This document shows, piece after piece, positions 8,444 through 16,868 of a DNA stretch of 64,000 nt. The notes below the pieces were generated by a model, which saw only the letters and a list, made by a program, of their open reading frames with translations, did not search any database and was not told the origin of the DNA. Source of the DNA: Trebonia sp963811335 (GTDB lineage: Bacteria; Actinomycetota; Actinomycetes; Streptosporangiales; Streptosporangiaceae); contig CAWERB010000026.1 of assembly GCA_963811335.1 (NCBI GenBank), forward strand, positions 62,001-126,000, written 5' to 3'. Position 1 is the stretch's first letter; each line of letters begins with the position of its first letter. The position numbers were made by a program, and so were the translations under genes.

Positions 8444-9301
8444 CTCTCCATCGCTTCCATGAGCCTGTTCCGGCTATCCGGGCGGTTGAGCGCGTCAGCG
8501 CGGACATTAGTAAAGGTAGCGCGCGCCTTGCGCACTACTGCCGGGTCTTGGCTCAGCTGGTCCTCCACCAGCCCGTCACTCAGCAGCAGCTCCGGCGCGT
8601 CATCGAGTAGCTGGCAAGGTTGATCGCGCCGCCGAGCCCGGAGTTGCGCCCCTAGGCTGGACGGCAGCACGTGGATCGTCATCGCAGGCCGGCTGGGACA
8701 TCTCCACCAGGCGGGCCAGCTGATCGCGCATGACCGGCAGGCGACCCGATCTGGTGGTGCAGCACGGGTTCCCACAGCACGATCGTGGTGTCGGGCGGGT
8801 CCGGCCGGTCGATGATCGCCTGCCTCCCCATGCGGACCTCACGAGCGAACTCAGCCACCTTGGCGTCGTCCAGGCCCATGGCCGTAAGAACAGCTCCCGG
8901 GCGTACGCCTCCGTCTGCACCAGGCCCGGGCACGATCACCGGCTGCCCAGATAGCGCAGCGTGTGCGCTTCCGCCTCGGTCTCGAACCACGGCGCTGAAC
9001 CTTCGCCCGCGACAGTGTCCTCCCTGGCACGGGCGAGCACCCCGAGCCCCTCAAGCACCGCCCGTAGCTGCCCGGTCGCCCCGCAGGCGTCCAGCCACCG
9101 ACAACAGCAGCTTGTCATTGGGCGGCCGATGCGCCGGTCTCGATCTTGGTAACGGTCGACCTTCGGTAAAACCCGCAATGCCTTGGCCAGCGCTTCCTGG
9201 CTCGCGTAGCCGGCGGCCGATGCGCAGCACGCCGAAGCTGCTCGCCGAGGAACGACGGCGACGTTGGTGATGGGACTTCTCGACGGCATTCGCGGCGGCA
9301 T
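8431..9301 (-). pseudogene. XRE-family regulator with DUF5753 domain, multiply frameshifted
   Basis: Pieces of one protein occur in order but in alternating frames. The helix-turn-helix is split (SFLGEQLR, GYASQEALAKA, then TVTKIETG). Next come LDACGATGQLRAVLEGLGVLARARE and WFETEAEAHTLRYLGS, then QTEAYARELF, AKVAEFAREVRMGRQAIIDRP and TIVLWEPVLHHQIGS, MRDQLARLVEMS, and finally MTIHVLPSSLGAQ with a C-terminal helix ending at 8431. At least five frame changes are needed to join them, so this is a genuine pseudogene rather than a single base-calling slip. The original product would have been about 285 residues, a DNA-binding partner of the DUF397 protein whose start it overlaps. Confidence 0.75.
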
Positions 9302-9517
9302 GTGACAGTCCTTCGAGTTGCCTGCGGCGACCTGCGTGGCAATTCAGGGCCGATACGCCTTCGTCACATAGCGTATGTGAGTAACTGACGTGACAGTCAG
9401 ACCACTGTGACAATAGGTACCAGCCGCTGCCGCCCGAAGTTCAGCGGCGGCAAGGTCGCGGGCAACGGCGCGCTGCTACGCACGCATGAACCGGGACAAG
9501 AATATGGGAACGCGCGC

Positions 9518-9786
9518 ATGATCGTGTGGATATGGGACGCCAGCGGCCCGGCCGCCGAGCGCCTGCGGCGTGGCCGGCACCGCCGAGGCCGCCCGCCAGA
9601 GCGGCCGGCGCGCTGCTAACCAGCGGCCGGGCCGACGCCGCCCGGGTTGAGCAGGCCGCCATCGTGGTGGGCACCACGCTGACCTACGACTACTGCCCGA
9701 CCGGCCGGGCGTGGCACGCCGGGCTTGACGCCGGCCGCCTCACCTGGACCCCGGCCGCGCACCTCCACGGGCCGGCCACGCGATGA
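9518..9786 (+). pseudogene. small accessory protein remnant
   Basis: A fragment beginning MIVWIWDASGPAAERL (ATG 9518) continues in other frames as VAGTAEAARQS and then GALLTSGRADAARVEQAAIVVG and TGRAWHAGLDAGRLTW up to a TGA at 9786. About two frame changes are needed. The layout (short acidic start, a helix with ARVEQA, then a W/G-rich end) recalls small hypothetical proteins often found beside recombinases in actinomycete integrative elements. The function is unknown. Confidence 0.4.
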
Positions 9787-9884
9787 CCGCCGCGCCTAAG
9801 TACGGATAAAAGAAACCCTGCGACGAGTCGCAACACACCCGTCACGACAGCTAGGAGAAACGAGAAACACCAAACACGCCGCAG

Positions 9885-10200
9885 CGCGCGGCAGAGAGAG
9901 TACCGAGAGGCACAACGAGCGGAAGGAACATGGAGAACGAGAACGGGAGAGAGAGAGAAGGAGAGAAGAGGAGAGGGCAAGGAGGGAGGGGAGCAGGAGA
10001 GGAAGGAGAGGCGCAGCAGAGAGATGAAGGGAACGGGCGCGGCCACGCGCGGGCGCAGCACGCGCGGACGAAGGCGGAGGAACGGCTAAAGAAGGGCAAG
10101 AAGGGGCGGAGGAGGGAAGGAAGTGCGAGAACGCAACACGAGCGGACACAGCAGGTACCGCGACGGGTGCGATGTACAGGTGAGGTGTGAGAGGAGGGAG
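9885..10200. other. long purine-only-biased tract (GA/GGA repeats)
   Basis: From about 9885 to 10200 the plus strand is overwhelmingly G and A, with the core 9921-10035 built of GAGA, GGA and GAAG runs and very few pyrimidines. No homologous coding sequence is visible on either strand; the minus-strand frames read as Ser/Leu/Pro/Phe low complexity. The tract sits inside the decayed block, just upstream of the recombinase remnant. Confidence 0.75.
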
Positions 10201-10380
10201 GTATGAATGGTGCGAGAGCACCGGCAGCGAAGGACCGCTGACCGCCGCCGAGCCGTCCCGTCGCGGTGTAGCCGCACGTCCACGCTCGCGCTGCAGGACC
10301 GGTCGCGGTGCGCCGGGAGCTGCGGCCTGCCGGCGTGGCTGCCGGCCGGGTGGTGATCGCCGCCGTCACAGCGACGTGGA

Positions 10381-11796
10381 ATAGGCGCGACCGACCTGGA
10401 CGCCCGCAGCCAGACCGACGCGCACCGCGTGCTGACCGACGCCGGCTGCGCGCGACGGCGGATGGCCGACCTGCTGGCGAGGCCGCCAGCCCAGCCCCGT
10501 CGCGTGGTGGTGTGCGAGGACATCGAGCGCAGCGCCCGCGACACCTCAACGCGCTGAGACTGGAGAAGGACTGTCCCGACGGGATACCGCTGTCGCGACG
10601 ACGAGCCGCCGAATCGCCGGCGTCAACGCGACCACCGTGCTAGTGCGGCGGGTGAAGCAGGGGGTGCGGATGGTACCGGTGGAGCTGAAGGAGAAGGCAT
10701 GGAAGGGATGGACCGAGCACAACGCCGCCGGGTGGAAGTCGGCGTCCCGCCCTACGGGTACACGGCCGAGCGGCACGCGCACCCCAACCCGCTGAAGGCC
10801 AGCCAGGGCCGCACCAAGACCCGCCTGATGCCCGACCCCGCCGCGCCAGCGCGAGGCCATCTACCGCTGGCGCACCGTCAAGAAGCTGGGCGTCCCGACG
10901 ATCAGCGCGAGCGGCTCAAGCCGACCCGGCCGCCTACCCGCCGCCCGAGGGAGGTGGACGGTCGCCGGAGTGCGGGTGATGCTCGGCCAACCCGAAGTAC
11001 ACAGGACACGGTTTCGAGCCGCCGCACCCGAGACGAGCGCCGCTACCACGCCCCCGCCGACCAGTGGCTATGGACCCCCGAGCCTGTCCACGAGCCCACA
11101 CCACCATGGACACCTGGAAGCCGCCCAGGAGACCGGGACCGAGCACGCCAGCAGCCGCGACTGACGAGCCCGGCCCGAACCCGGCCGGGAGTGTCTACCC
11201 CTACCGGGGCCGCGTCCGCTGCCGCTCACTGCAGAAAGCGCATGGCCGCCAACCCCTATCCCCGCTTATGTGTACTACCGCTGCCCGCACGACCCCGCCA
11301 GCCGCCACCGGGCCGCCGCCCCCGGCCACCCCCGCACCGTGCAAGCCCCGGAAACCGTCCTGGACGCCATCACCGGGGAGTTCTTCCTACACCGGACCTC
11401 CACCCCGGCCCGCACGGCACTGCTCGCCGCCCAGCTCCCCGCCAGCGACGCCGACGCCGCCGCCCGCCGCGACCAACGAGGCCGCCGCCCTGGCCGCCCA
11501 GATCAGGAAACTCGACGCCCAGCAGGACGCCCAGGTCCGCGCCCTGGAAGACGTCCCGGAACGCGGCCCGGCACGGCCACGCGACGCGCGCGCGCAACAA
11601 CGAAAGCGATTCACCCAGCTGCACGCCGAGCGCACCGGAAGACGAGGCCAAGCTAGCCGCCCGGGCCAGCCACCAGCCCAGGGCCGCCGACCCCGCCATC
11701 CTGGATGAGATCCCCTACGCCGGGGACATCCTCCCGGCGCTCCCGCCTGACCTCAAGGCCCGCCTGTTCGCCGCGTTCGACCTGACCATCTTGTGA
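10381..11796 (+). pseudogene. large serine recombinase (resolvase/integrase), multiply frameshifted
   Basis: Recognisable pieces in the expected order: a resolvase-domain fragment VVVCEDIERSARD (near 10508), then GVPPYGYTAERHAHPNPLKA with KTRLMPDPA (10741-10842). These are followed by IYRWRTVKKLGVPTI and RVMLANPKYTGHG in another frame, DQWLWTPEPVHEP, a zinc-ribbon segment YPYRGRVRCRSCQKRM with YYRCPHD, a coiled-coil region, and the C-terminal AILDEIPYAGDIL and LKARLFAAFDLTIL ending at 11796. The N-terminal catalytic serine region could not be found. At least six frame changes make it clearly non-functional. Such enzymes integrate and excise actinomycete phages and conjugative elements, so this marks the block as former mobile DNA. 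Confidence 0.75.
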
Positions 11797-11861
11797 AACA
11801 AGGACGACGGGCAAGCCACCGTACGACCGTCACCATCACCGACGACACCCTCGCCAGCACT

Positions 11862-11940
11862 GATAAAAATTTCTAGAATTAGATAAAGTAGGGTAATAAT
11901 AAAATGATGACGCAGACACACGAAATGATGAGATAATGAA
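11862..11940. other. AT-rich patch at the right edge of the decayed block
   Basis: Within a 331-base gene-free gap (11797-12127) this stretch is dominated by A and T (for example TAATAATAAAATGATG), strikingly unlike the surrounding GC-rich DNA. It lies immediately inside repeat copy B. No gene was recognised. It could be part of the element end, an attachment region or simply foreign DNA. Confidence 0.6.
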
Positions 11941-11943
11941 GTG

Positions 11944-11973
11944 TCCGCCTATGACCGGCCCGTTGCCACAACA
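11944..11973 (-). repeat. dispersed palindromic repeat, copy B (right end of decayed block)
   Basis: On the minus strand this reads GTTGTGGCAACGGGCC followed by GGTCATAGGCGGAC, matching copy A at 7097 in the first 16 bases and in TAGGCGGAC. It is inverted relative to copy A, so the two could be terminal inverted repeats of the intervening block. Confidence 0.6.
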
Positions 11974-12034
11974 ACGCGGCCCCGGCCGGGCCAGCCAGCG
12001 GACGAGAAGCCGGGGAAACGTAGCGGAAACAAAA

Positions 12035-12123
12035 GTCTCCTTCTTTCACGAGCGTGAAATGTGCAGGTTCACATCACGACATCTGCGTTCGTGAATCTGT
12101 GCCATAGCAAGGAAGAAGGAGAC
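12035..12123 (+). promoter_or_regulatory. amt leader with inverted repeat covering the ribosome-binding site
   Basis: GTCTCCTTCTT at 12035-12045 is perfectly complementary to AAGAAGGAGAC at 12113-12123, and the right arm contains the ribosome site of the ammonium transporter (start 12128). Between the arms is the 16-base palindrome TTTCACG-AG-CGTGAAA (12044-12059), whose left arm overlaps the end of the first arm, plus further TTCAC/GTGAA half-sites. The layout suggests either translation control by masking the ribosome site, with a competing hairpin, or a transcription-factor operator. No known riboswitch class was recognised. Confidence 0.5.
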
Positions 12124-12127
12124 ACGT

Positions 12128-13483
12128 GTGAAAATTGATACTGGCTCGACCGCGTGGATGCTCGCTAGTACCGCGCTTGTCCTGCTGATGACCCCCGGCC
12201 TGGCGTTCTTCTACGGAGGAATGACCCGGGCGAAGAGCGTCCTGAACATGATGATGATGTCGTGGGTCGCCATCATCACCGTCTCGATCGCGTGGGTGCT
12301 GTACGGCGACTCGCTGTCGTTCGCACCAGGTAACGGGTTCATCGGCGGGTTCGCCTTCCTAGGCGAGCACGGGCTCGTGGGCAGCGCGTCGCGGGTGCCA
12401 GGCATCCCCGATCTGTTGTTCTCCGCCTTCCAGCTCACCTTCGCGGTCATCACTGTCGCGCTGATCAGCGGCGCGGTCGCCGACCGGACCAAGTTTGGTG
12501 CCTGGGCGGTGTTCACGGTCGCCTGGGCGACGCTGGTGTACTTCCCCGTCGCGCACTGGGTGTGGGGCGGCGGCTGGCTGAGCAGTCTCGGCATCGAGGA
12601 CTTCGCCGGCGGCACCGTCGTGCACGTCAACGCGGGCTCGGCGGGCCTCGCGCTCGCCCTCGTCCTCGGCAAGCGGCGCGGCTGGGGCAAGGACCCGATG
12701 CGGCCGCACAACCTCCCGCTGACCCTGCTCGGCGCGGGCCTGCTGTGGTTCGGCTGGTTCGGCTTCAACGCGGGCTCGGAGCTGGCGGCCGACGGCACCG
12801 CCGCCCTGGCGTTCATGAACACCCAGCTCGCGACCGCGGCCGCGGCCGGCGGCTGGCTGCTCGTGGAGCGGTACCGCGACGGCAAGCCCACCTCCCTTGG
12901 CGTCGCGTCCGGTGCGGTGGCCGGCCTGGTCGCGATTACCCCGGCCTGCGCGTTCATCGCCCCCTGGGCCGCGATCGTGCTCGGCCTGCTCACCGGCGCC
13001 CTGTGCTGCTGCGCGATCGGGCTCAAGCACAAGCTCGGCTTCGACGACTCGCTCGACGTGGTGGGCGTGCACCTGGTCGGCGGCGCGTTCGGCGCGATCT
13101 CGCTCGGCTTCCTCGCCGCCTACCCGCTGCTGCACGGGCAGCGCAAGGGCCTGTTCTACGGCGGCGGCATCGAGCAGCTGGGCGTGCAGGCACTCGGCCC
13201 GGTCGCGGTCGGCCTCTACTCCTTCACCGTCGCGTGGATCCTCGGCAAGATCATCGACAAGACGATGGGCTTCCGGATCTCCGAGGAGGACGAGCTGGCC
13301 GGCATCGACATCGCGGAGCACGCCGAGACCGCCTACGAGTTCAGCGGCATCTCCCAGGTCCACGCCGGCAGCCTCCACATGGGCAGCCTCCACATCGGCG
13401 CCCACGTTGCCAGCACCCCTGCGGCCGGGGCGCCTCTGGAGGCGCCGGCCGAAGACGCCGCTCCAGCCGCCGGATCCCGCTGA
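12128..13483 (+). CDS. amt: ammonium transporter (Amt/MEP/Rh family)
   Basis: An inner-membrane ammonium channel of 451 residues with the usual eleven membrane segments. Characteristic stretches are MLASTALVLLMTPGLAFFYGG near the N-terminus, the DFAGGTVVHVNAGSAGLALAL segment with the first conserved pore histidine (about residue 168), LLWFGWFGFNAGS, and DVVGVHLVGGAFG with the second pore histidine (about residue 315). The last 60 residues are a variable cytoplasmic tail with His/Gly-Ser repeats (HAGSLHMGSLHIGAH). The start is GTG 12128, with AAGAAGGAGA 7 bases upstream. The usual partner genes glnK and glnD do not follow, which is atypical for actinomycetes. Confidence 0.95.
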   Translation: MKIDTGSTAWMLASTALVLLMTPGLAFFYGGMTRAKSVLNMMMMSWVAIITVSIAWVLYGDSLSFAPGNGFIGGFAFLGEHGLVGSASRVPGIPDLLFSAFQLTFAVITVALISGAVADRTKFGAWAVFTVAWATLVYFPVAHWVWGGGWLSSLGIEDFAGGTVVHVNAGSAGLALALVLGKRRGWGKDPMRPHNLPLTLLGAGLLWFGWFGFNAGSELAADGTAALAFMNTQLATAAAAGGWLLVERYRDGKPTSLGVASGAVAGLVAITPACAFIAPWAAIVLGLLTGALCCCAIGLKHKLGFDDSLDVVGVHLVGGAFGAISLGFLAAYPLLHGQRKGLFYGGGIEQLGVQALGPVAVGLYSFTVAWILGKIIDKTMGFRISEEDELAGIDIAEHAETAYEFSGISQVHAGSLHMGSLHIGAHVASTPAAGAPLEAPAEDAAPAAGSR

Positions 13484-13629
13484 CCTTAGCGGCTCCCGGC
13501 CAAGCCCCGTCCCTGCCAACAGGCGCCGCCAGGAAACTGGCCTGCGCGGCAGGGGCGGGGCCCCAGCATGCCCGGACTCTCCCGTTACCGCGCCGCCCCC
13601 CGGCGGGTCAGGGGGCATACGGTAAGACC

Positions 13630-14238
13630 ATGCAGAAGCTATCCCTCGACGCGCTGGCGCGCGAGCTCGTCGGCCAGGCGGCCGGCGGCGAGAAGCCCGG
13701 CGACTCCCGCGTCTCGCGCACCGTCGTCGGCGGCCACGAGAAGGCGCTTCGCCAGACCGTCATCGCGCTCGCCAAGGACGCCGCGCTCGCCGAGCACGCC
13801 AGCCCGGGCGAGGCCACCGTCTTCGTCCTCCGCGGCCGGGTCACCCTCGCCGCAGGCGGCGAGTCCTGGGAGGGCCGCGAGGGCGACCTGATCATCGTCC
13901 CTGACGCCCCGCACAGCCTGACCGCCCTGGCGGACTCCGCCGTCCTGCTGACCGTCGTCAAGCACCCGTTATCAAGCACCCGTTATCGAGCGGGGGCCGC
14001 GCCGCCAAAGCACGCGTTACCGGCAGCCGGCCCGATGCCGGCGGGACCGTGGGTGACGCCGGCCGGCAGCGCCGGGCATAGCCGGAAACGCCGCACAGGG
14101 GGCGTTGGCGCCCCCCGCTGGGCGCGATGCGGTTGGCATAGCTCTGGCAGCCCGGACACCGCCCGCCAGCAGGCAGGCCGGCCACCCAACCGGGTTGCCT
14201 GTGTGCCTGCAGAGGCGAATGAGAGCGGCGAATCGTGA
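13630..14238 (+). CDS. cupin-domain protein with an altered C-terminus
   Basis: The first 115 or so residues form a small single-domain cupin: EATVFVLRGRVTLAAGG, WEGREGDLIIVPDAPHSLTALADSAVLLTVVK. The histidine in DAPHSL is in the position of the second cupin motif. Such proteins bind a metal or a small ligand; the function is unknown. After VKHP a 14-base tandem duplication (13958-13985) shifts the frame, so the protein runs on through about 85 residues of Arg/Gly/Pro-rich sequence to 14238. Without the duplication the frame would stop near 14080. The start is ATG 13630; no neighbour indicates a pathway. Confidence 0.7.
   Translation: MQKLSLDALARELVGQAAGGEKPGDSRVSRTVVGGHEKALRQTVIALAKDAALAEHASPGEATVFVLRGRVTLAAGGESWEGREGDLIIVPDAPHSLTALADSAVLLTVVKHPLSSTRYRAGAAPPKHALPAAGPMPAGPWVTPAGSAGHSRKRRTGGVGAPRWARCGWHSSGSPDTARQQAGRPPNRVACVPAEANESGES
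13958..13985 (+). repeat. 14-bp exact tandem duplication in the cupin gene
   Basis: TCAAGCACCCGTTA occurs twice in direct succession (13958-13971 and 13972-13985). Because 14 is not a multiple of three it changes the C-terminal frame of the cupin gene. Such a direct duplication is typical of replication slippage and is potentially reversible. Confidence 0.85.
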
Positions 14239-14293
14239 ACTGGCCGGGCTTGGCGTGTGGAGACTTGGAGATTGCCACCTTCGGTGACAGCAA

Positions 14294-14329
14294 ATCGTCC
14301 CGGGACGGCCGACTCCTTCCCGGGACGAT
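14294..14329. terminator. 12-bp perfect hairpin between the cupin and MFS genes
   Basis: ATCGTCCCGGGA (14294-14305) is an exact inverted repeat of TCCCGGGACGAT (14318-14329) with a 12-base loop. It is the only structure noticed in the 371-base gap 14239-14609, where no convincing gene was found on either strand. It could terminate the cupin transcript or act as an operator. Confidence 0.45.
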
Positions 14330-14609
14330 CCGCGTGTCCCATCAGGAGCCAGTTCGAGGTAGGCCAGCAGCAGCCATGCGGCCACGGCCGCGGCCGCGTT
14401 CCACCCGCGTGTCGCGTACCGGGCACTTCGACGGGGTATGGGGTGGGAGCACTCACTGGCTGGAACGGGGGACCTGCTAGTGGGCGCCACGCTTGCCAGC
14501 CGACCCTTAGGGCCCCGTTCTCCCAGGACGTAGGTCCGTGGGAAATGTTTTCACAGAAACGCATGGTGAAAACTGATCAAGTTACGGCAGAGGCGTGGAG
14601 TACGGGCAG

Positions 14610-15926
14610 ATGACCAACCACCCGCGAACCCAGACCCGCAGGCCGGCCCATTCGGGCCAGCCCGGCCCTCGCAGCGGGACGCGACCGTGGGCCATGCTGG
14701 TCCTGGCCACCATCGGCTTCGCGGTGAACTTCTGGGCATGGGCGCTGCTGTCTCCGCTTGGACCGAAGTTCAAGGACATACTGCACCTGTCACCGTTCGC
14801 GCAGGCCCTCGTCGTGGCGGTACCGGTCGTGGTCGGGTCGCTCGGCCGGATTCCGGTCGGCGCGCTCACCGACCGGTTCGGCGGACGGGTGATGTTCCCC
14901 GTTGTCTCACTCGCCACCATCGTGCCGGTGCTCTACCTCGGGCTGTCCGGGCACTCGTCCCTCGCGGGCCTGCTGGCCGGGGGGTTCTTCCTCGGCATCG
15001 GCGGCACGACGTTCGCCGTCGGGGTGCCGTTCGTCAATGCCTGGTTCCCGCCGGAGAAGCGCGGCCTGGCCATCGGCGTGTTCGGGATGGGCATGGGCGG
15101 CACCGCGATCAGTGCGCTCACCACGGTCAAGCTGGTGACCCGCCATGGCACCGCCGCCCCGTTCATCATCACTGCCTCTGTCCTCGCGGCCTTCGCCGTA
15201 GTCGCGGCGCTTGCCATGCGCGACGCGCCTGACCGCCCGCTGCCCTCAGGAACCATGCTCGGCCGGCTGGCCGCCACCGCAAAGCTCCGGGTCACCTGGC
15301 AGGCCTCGGCGCTGTACGCGGTCGCGTTCGGCGGGTACGTGGCGTTCTCGGTCTACCTGCCCGCCTACCTGAAGACGGCTTACGGGCTCACCCAGGCCGA
15401 CGCCTCCAACCGGATGGCCGGGTTCGTGCTTGTCGCCGTCGTGATGCGCCCGGTCGGCGGCTGGCTGGCCGACCGCGCGGGCCCCGTCCGTGTCCTGGTC
15501 AGCGTGTTCGCCGTGGTGGCCGCGTGCGCGGCCGTCCAGGCGTCCACGCCGTCGCTCCGCCCGGCGGGCATGATCGCGTTCCTCGTCATGGCCGCGGCGC
15601 TCGGGGCCGGCTCCGGCGCTGTCTTCTCCCTGGTCGCGATCCTCGCCCCGGCGGGTACGGTCGGTTCGGTCACCGGCGTGGTGGGCGCCGCGGGCGGCCT
15701 GGGCGGGTTCGTCCCGCCGCTGGTCATGGGCCTGGTTTACGGCCAGCTGCACAATTACGGGGCCGGCCTGGCCGCCCTGGCCGTGGTCGCCGTCCTCGCG
15801 CTCGTCCTGGCGGCCACGGGGGTGCGCACGGCCCTGGCCGCCCGCACCGCCGCTGCCCCGGCCCGCGGTTCCCGTGATCCCTGCGGCATGACCGCGAACT
15901 TGCGGGGTAGCGTCACTCCCTGTTGA
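14610..15926 (+). CDS. MFS transporter, NarK/NasA nitrate-nitrite type
   Basis: A twelve-helix major facilitator of about 438 residues. The first helix NFWAWALLSPLGPKFK and the motif GRIPVGALTDRFGGR (the loop 2-3 MFS signature) with GIGGTTFAVGVPFVNAWFPPEKRGLAIGVFGMG are typical of the nitrate/nitrite porter family, whose second glycine-rich signature recurs as GAAGGLGGFVPPLVMG near residue 365. I chose ATG 14610 (MTNHPRTQ); a GTG at 14595 is in frame. Its closeness to amt suggests a nitrogen-uptake neighbourhood, but no nitrate reductase lies nearby. Substrate direction and identity are inferences. Confidence 0.85.
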   Translation: MTNHPRTQTRRPAHSGQPGPRSGTRPWAMLVLATIGFAVNFWAWALLSPLGPKFKDILHLSPFAQALVVAVPVVVGSLGRIPVGALTDRFGGRVMFPVVSLATIVPVLYLGLSGHSSLAGLLAGGFFLGIGGTTFAVGVPFVNAWFPPEKRGLAIGVFGMGMGGTAISALTTVKLVTRHGTAAPFIITASVLAAFAVVAALAMRDAPDRPLPSGTMLGRLAATAKLRVTWQASALYAVAFGGYVAFSVYLPAYLKTAYGLTQADASNRMAGFVLVAVVMRPVGGWLADRAGPVRVLVSVFAVVAACAAVQASTPSLRPAGMIAFLVMAAALGAGSGAVFSLVAILAPAGTVGSVTGVVGAAGGLGGFVPPLVMGLVYGQLHNYGAGLAALAVVAVLALVLAATGVRTALAARTAAAPARGSRDPCGMTANLRGSVTPC

Positions 15927-15954
15927 CCCACTGGCCACAGGAGGGAGCACGACA

Positions 15955-16215
15955 ATGACGTTGATCCCGGAGCCCACGGGCCGCGGCCCGGTGCTCGAAG
16001 AGGCAGCGCGAGAGCTCGAGGCGGCCATTCACGACGCGCGGGTAGCGTACGACTGCATCGGCCTCGGCAACCTCGACCGCGCTCACACCAGCGCGGTAAC
16101 CGCGAGGGTCGCGATCGACGCCGCGATGACCGCCATCAGCGCGGCACTGGCCCAGCCGGTCGCTGGACTGGATGACCTCGGGATTTCACCAGACCTGCCG
16201 AACCACCTGAGCTGA
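15955..16215 (+). CDS. small hypothetical helical protein
   Basis: An 86-residue protein with an excellent ribosome site (AGGAGGGAGC) before its ATG. It is mostly alpha-helical in character, with two Ala-rich helices (EEAARELEAAIHDARVAYD and SAVTARVAIDAAMTAISAAL) separated by a short Gly/Asn loop. There is no signal peptide, metal motif or recognised family. It lies just downstream of the MFS gene with a 28-base gap and may be co-transcribed. Confidence 0.6.
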   Translation: MTLIPEPTGRGPVLEEAARELEAAIHDARVAYDCIGLGNLDRAHTSAVTARVAIDAAMTAISAALAQPVAGLDDLGISPDLPNHLS

Positions 16216-16484
16216 CAGCGGCCAGGGCGTCCTGCCCGCCGCCGTCGGATGGTGATTTATTCGACATCCTGCACCTCCGTCACCCGGTCCGGCCACGTCA
16301 CGCTCGGCGTGGCCGGCGAGCTGACGCACACCCAGCGCTGTGGCTCGCCTCCGCCTGACGGCCCTAGCCTGCGTTACAGAAAGCTTGGAAAAAGTCCCGG
16401 CCGGGGTGTCGAATCGGCAGGGGTGCGTTCGTAGCGAAGGTGAGCGGCAGTCGTCCGGGCTGCCCGTGAGCAGAGGAGCATGCG

Positions 16485-16868
16485 ATGGCGCTGTACCTGA
16501 TCGCCTTCAACGACGAGTGGGTGCCCGACCTCACGCCGCAGGAGGTGCGCGAGCGGGGCGCGGCCGGCATGGCCGTGATCAAGGAGATGACGGCCGCCGG
16601 CGTCTTCGTCTTCAGCGACGGCGGCCTGGACGCGTCGACCGCTATCTGCAGCGTCGACCCGGGCAGCGGCTCGCCCGTCTTCACTGACGGGCCGTTCACC
16701 GAGACCAAGGAGCACCTTGGCGGCTTCGCGGTCGTCGACGTGCCAGACGATGCCCAGGCGCGGTACTGGGCGGGCCGGATCGCGGTCGCGATCGGCTGGC
16801 CGCAGGAGGTGCACCGTTTCCCGCATCGCGCGCGGAGCGCTGGCCCGCAGCCCGAAGACCCGTCGTAA
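16485..16868 (+). CDS. YCII-related (DGPF domain) protein
   Basis: A 127-residue YCII/DGPF-fold protein. The hallmark DGPFTETKEHLGGFAVVDV lies at about residues 65-83, following a ferredoxin-like alpha/beta start (MALYLIAFNDEWV). These small dimeric proteins are related to muconolactone isomerases and often accompany ECF sigma factors, but none is adjacent here. The start is ATG 16485, with GAGGAG upstream. It is followed by a 383-base gene-free gap that contains a large inverted repeat. Confidence 0.8.
   Translation: MALYLIAFNDEWVPDLTPQEVRERGAAGMAVIKEMTAAGVFVFSDGGLDASTAICSVDPGSGSPVFTDGPFTETKEHLGGFAVVDVPDDAQARYWAGRIAVAIGWPQEVHRFPHRARSAGPQPEDPS

Larger units (their letters stand above)
7097..11973. 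mobile_element. putative decayed mobile element bounded by inverted repeats
   Basis: This 4.9 kb block separates the pdh operon from the ammonium transporter and contains almost only broken genes: a zinc-ribbon gene with an internal stop, a shattered XRE/DUF5753 regulator with its DUF397 partner, a small broken accessory gene and a shattered large serine recombinase. Matching palindromic repeats lie at both ends in inverted orientation. No target duplication is visible outside the repeats. That the repeats are true element ends is an inference; they could instead be independently inserted intergenic repeats. Confidence 0.4.

Noticed and set aside
9796..10549. Ser/Leu/Pro-rich minus-strand frames opposite the purine tract
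   Set aside because: They arise from the nucleotide bias itself; no signal peptide, domain or ribosome site.
12359..13618. 419-residue minus-strand open frame
   Set aside because: Antisense shadow of the ammonium transporter; low-complexity Arg/Gly/Glu composition.
14017..14490. minus-strand frame with a short hydrophobic segment in the cupin-MFS gap
   Set aside because: Only one weak hydrophobic stretch, no ribosome site, and Arg/Pro/Gly-rich remainder; treated as non-coding.
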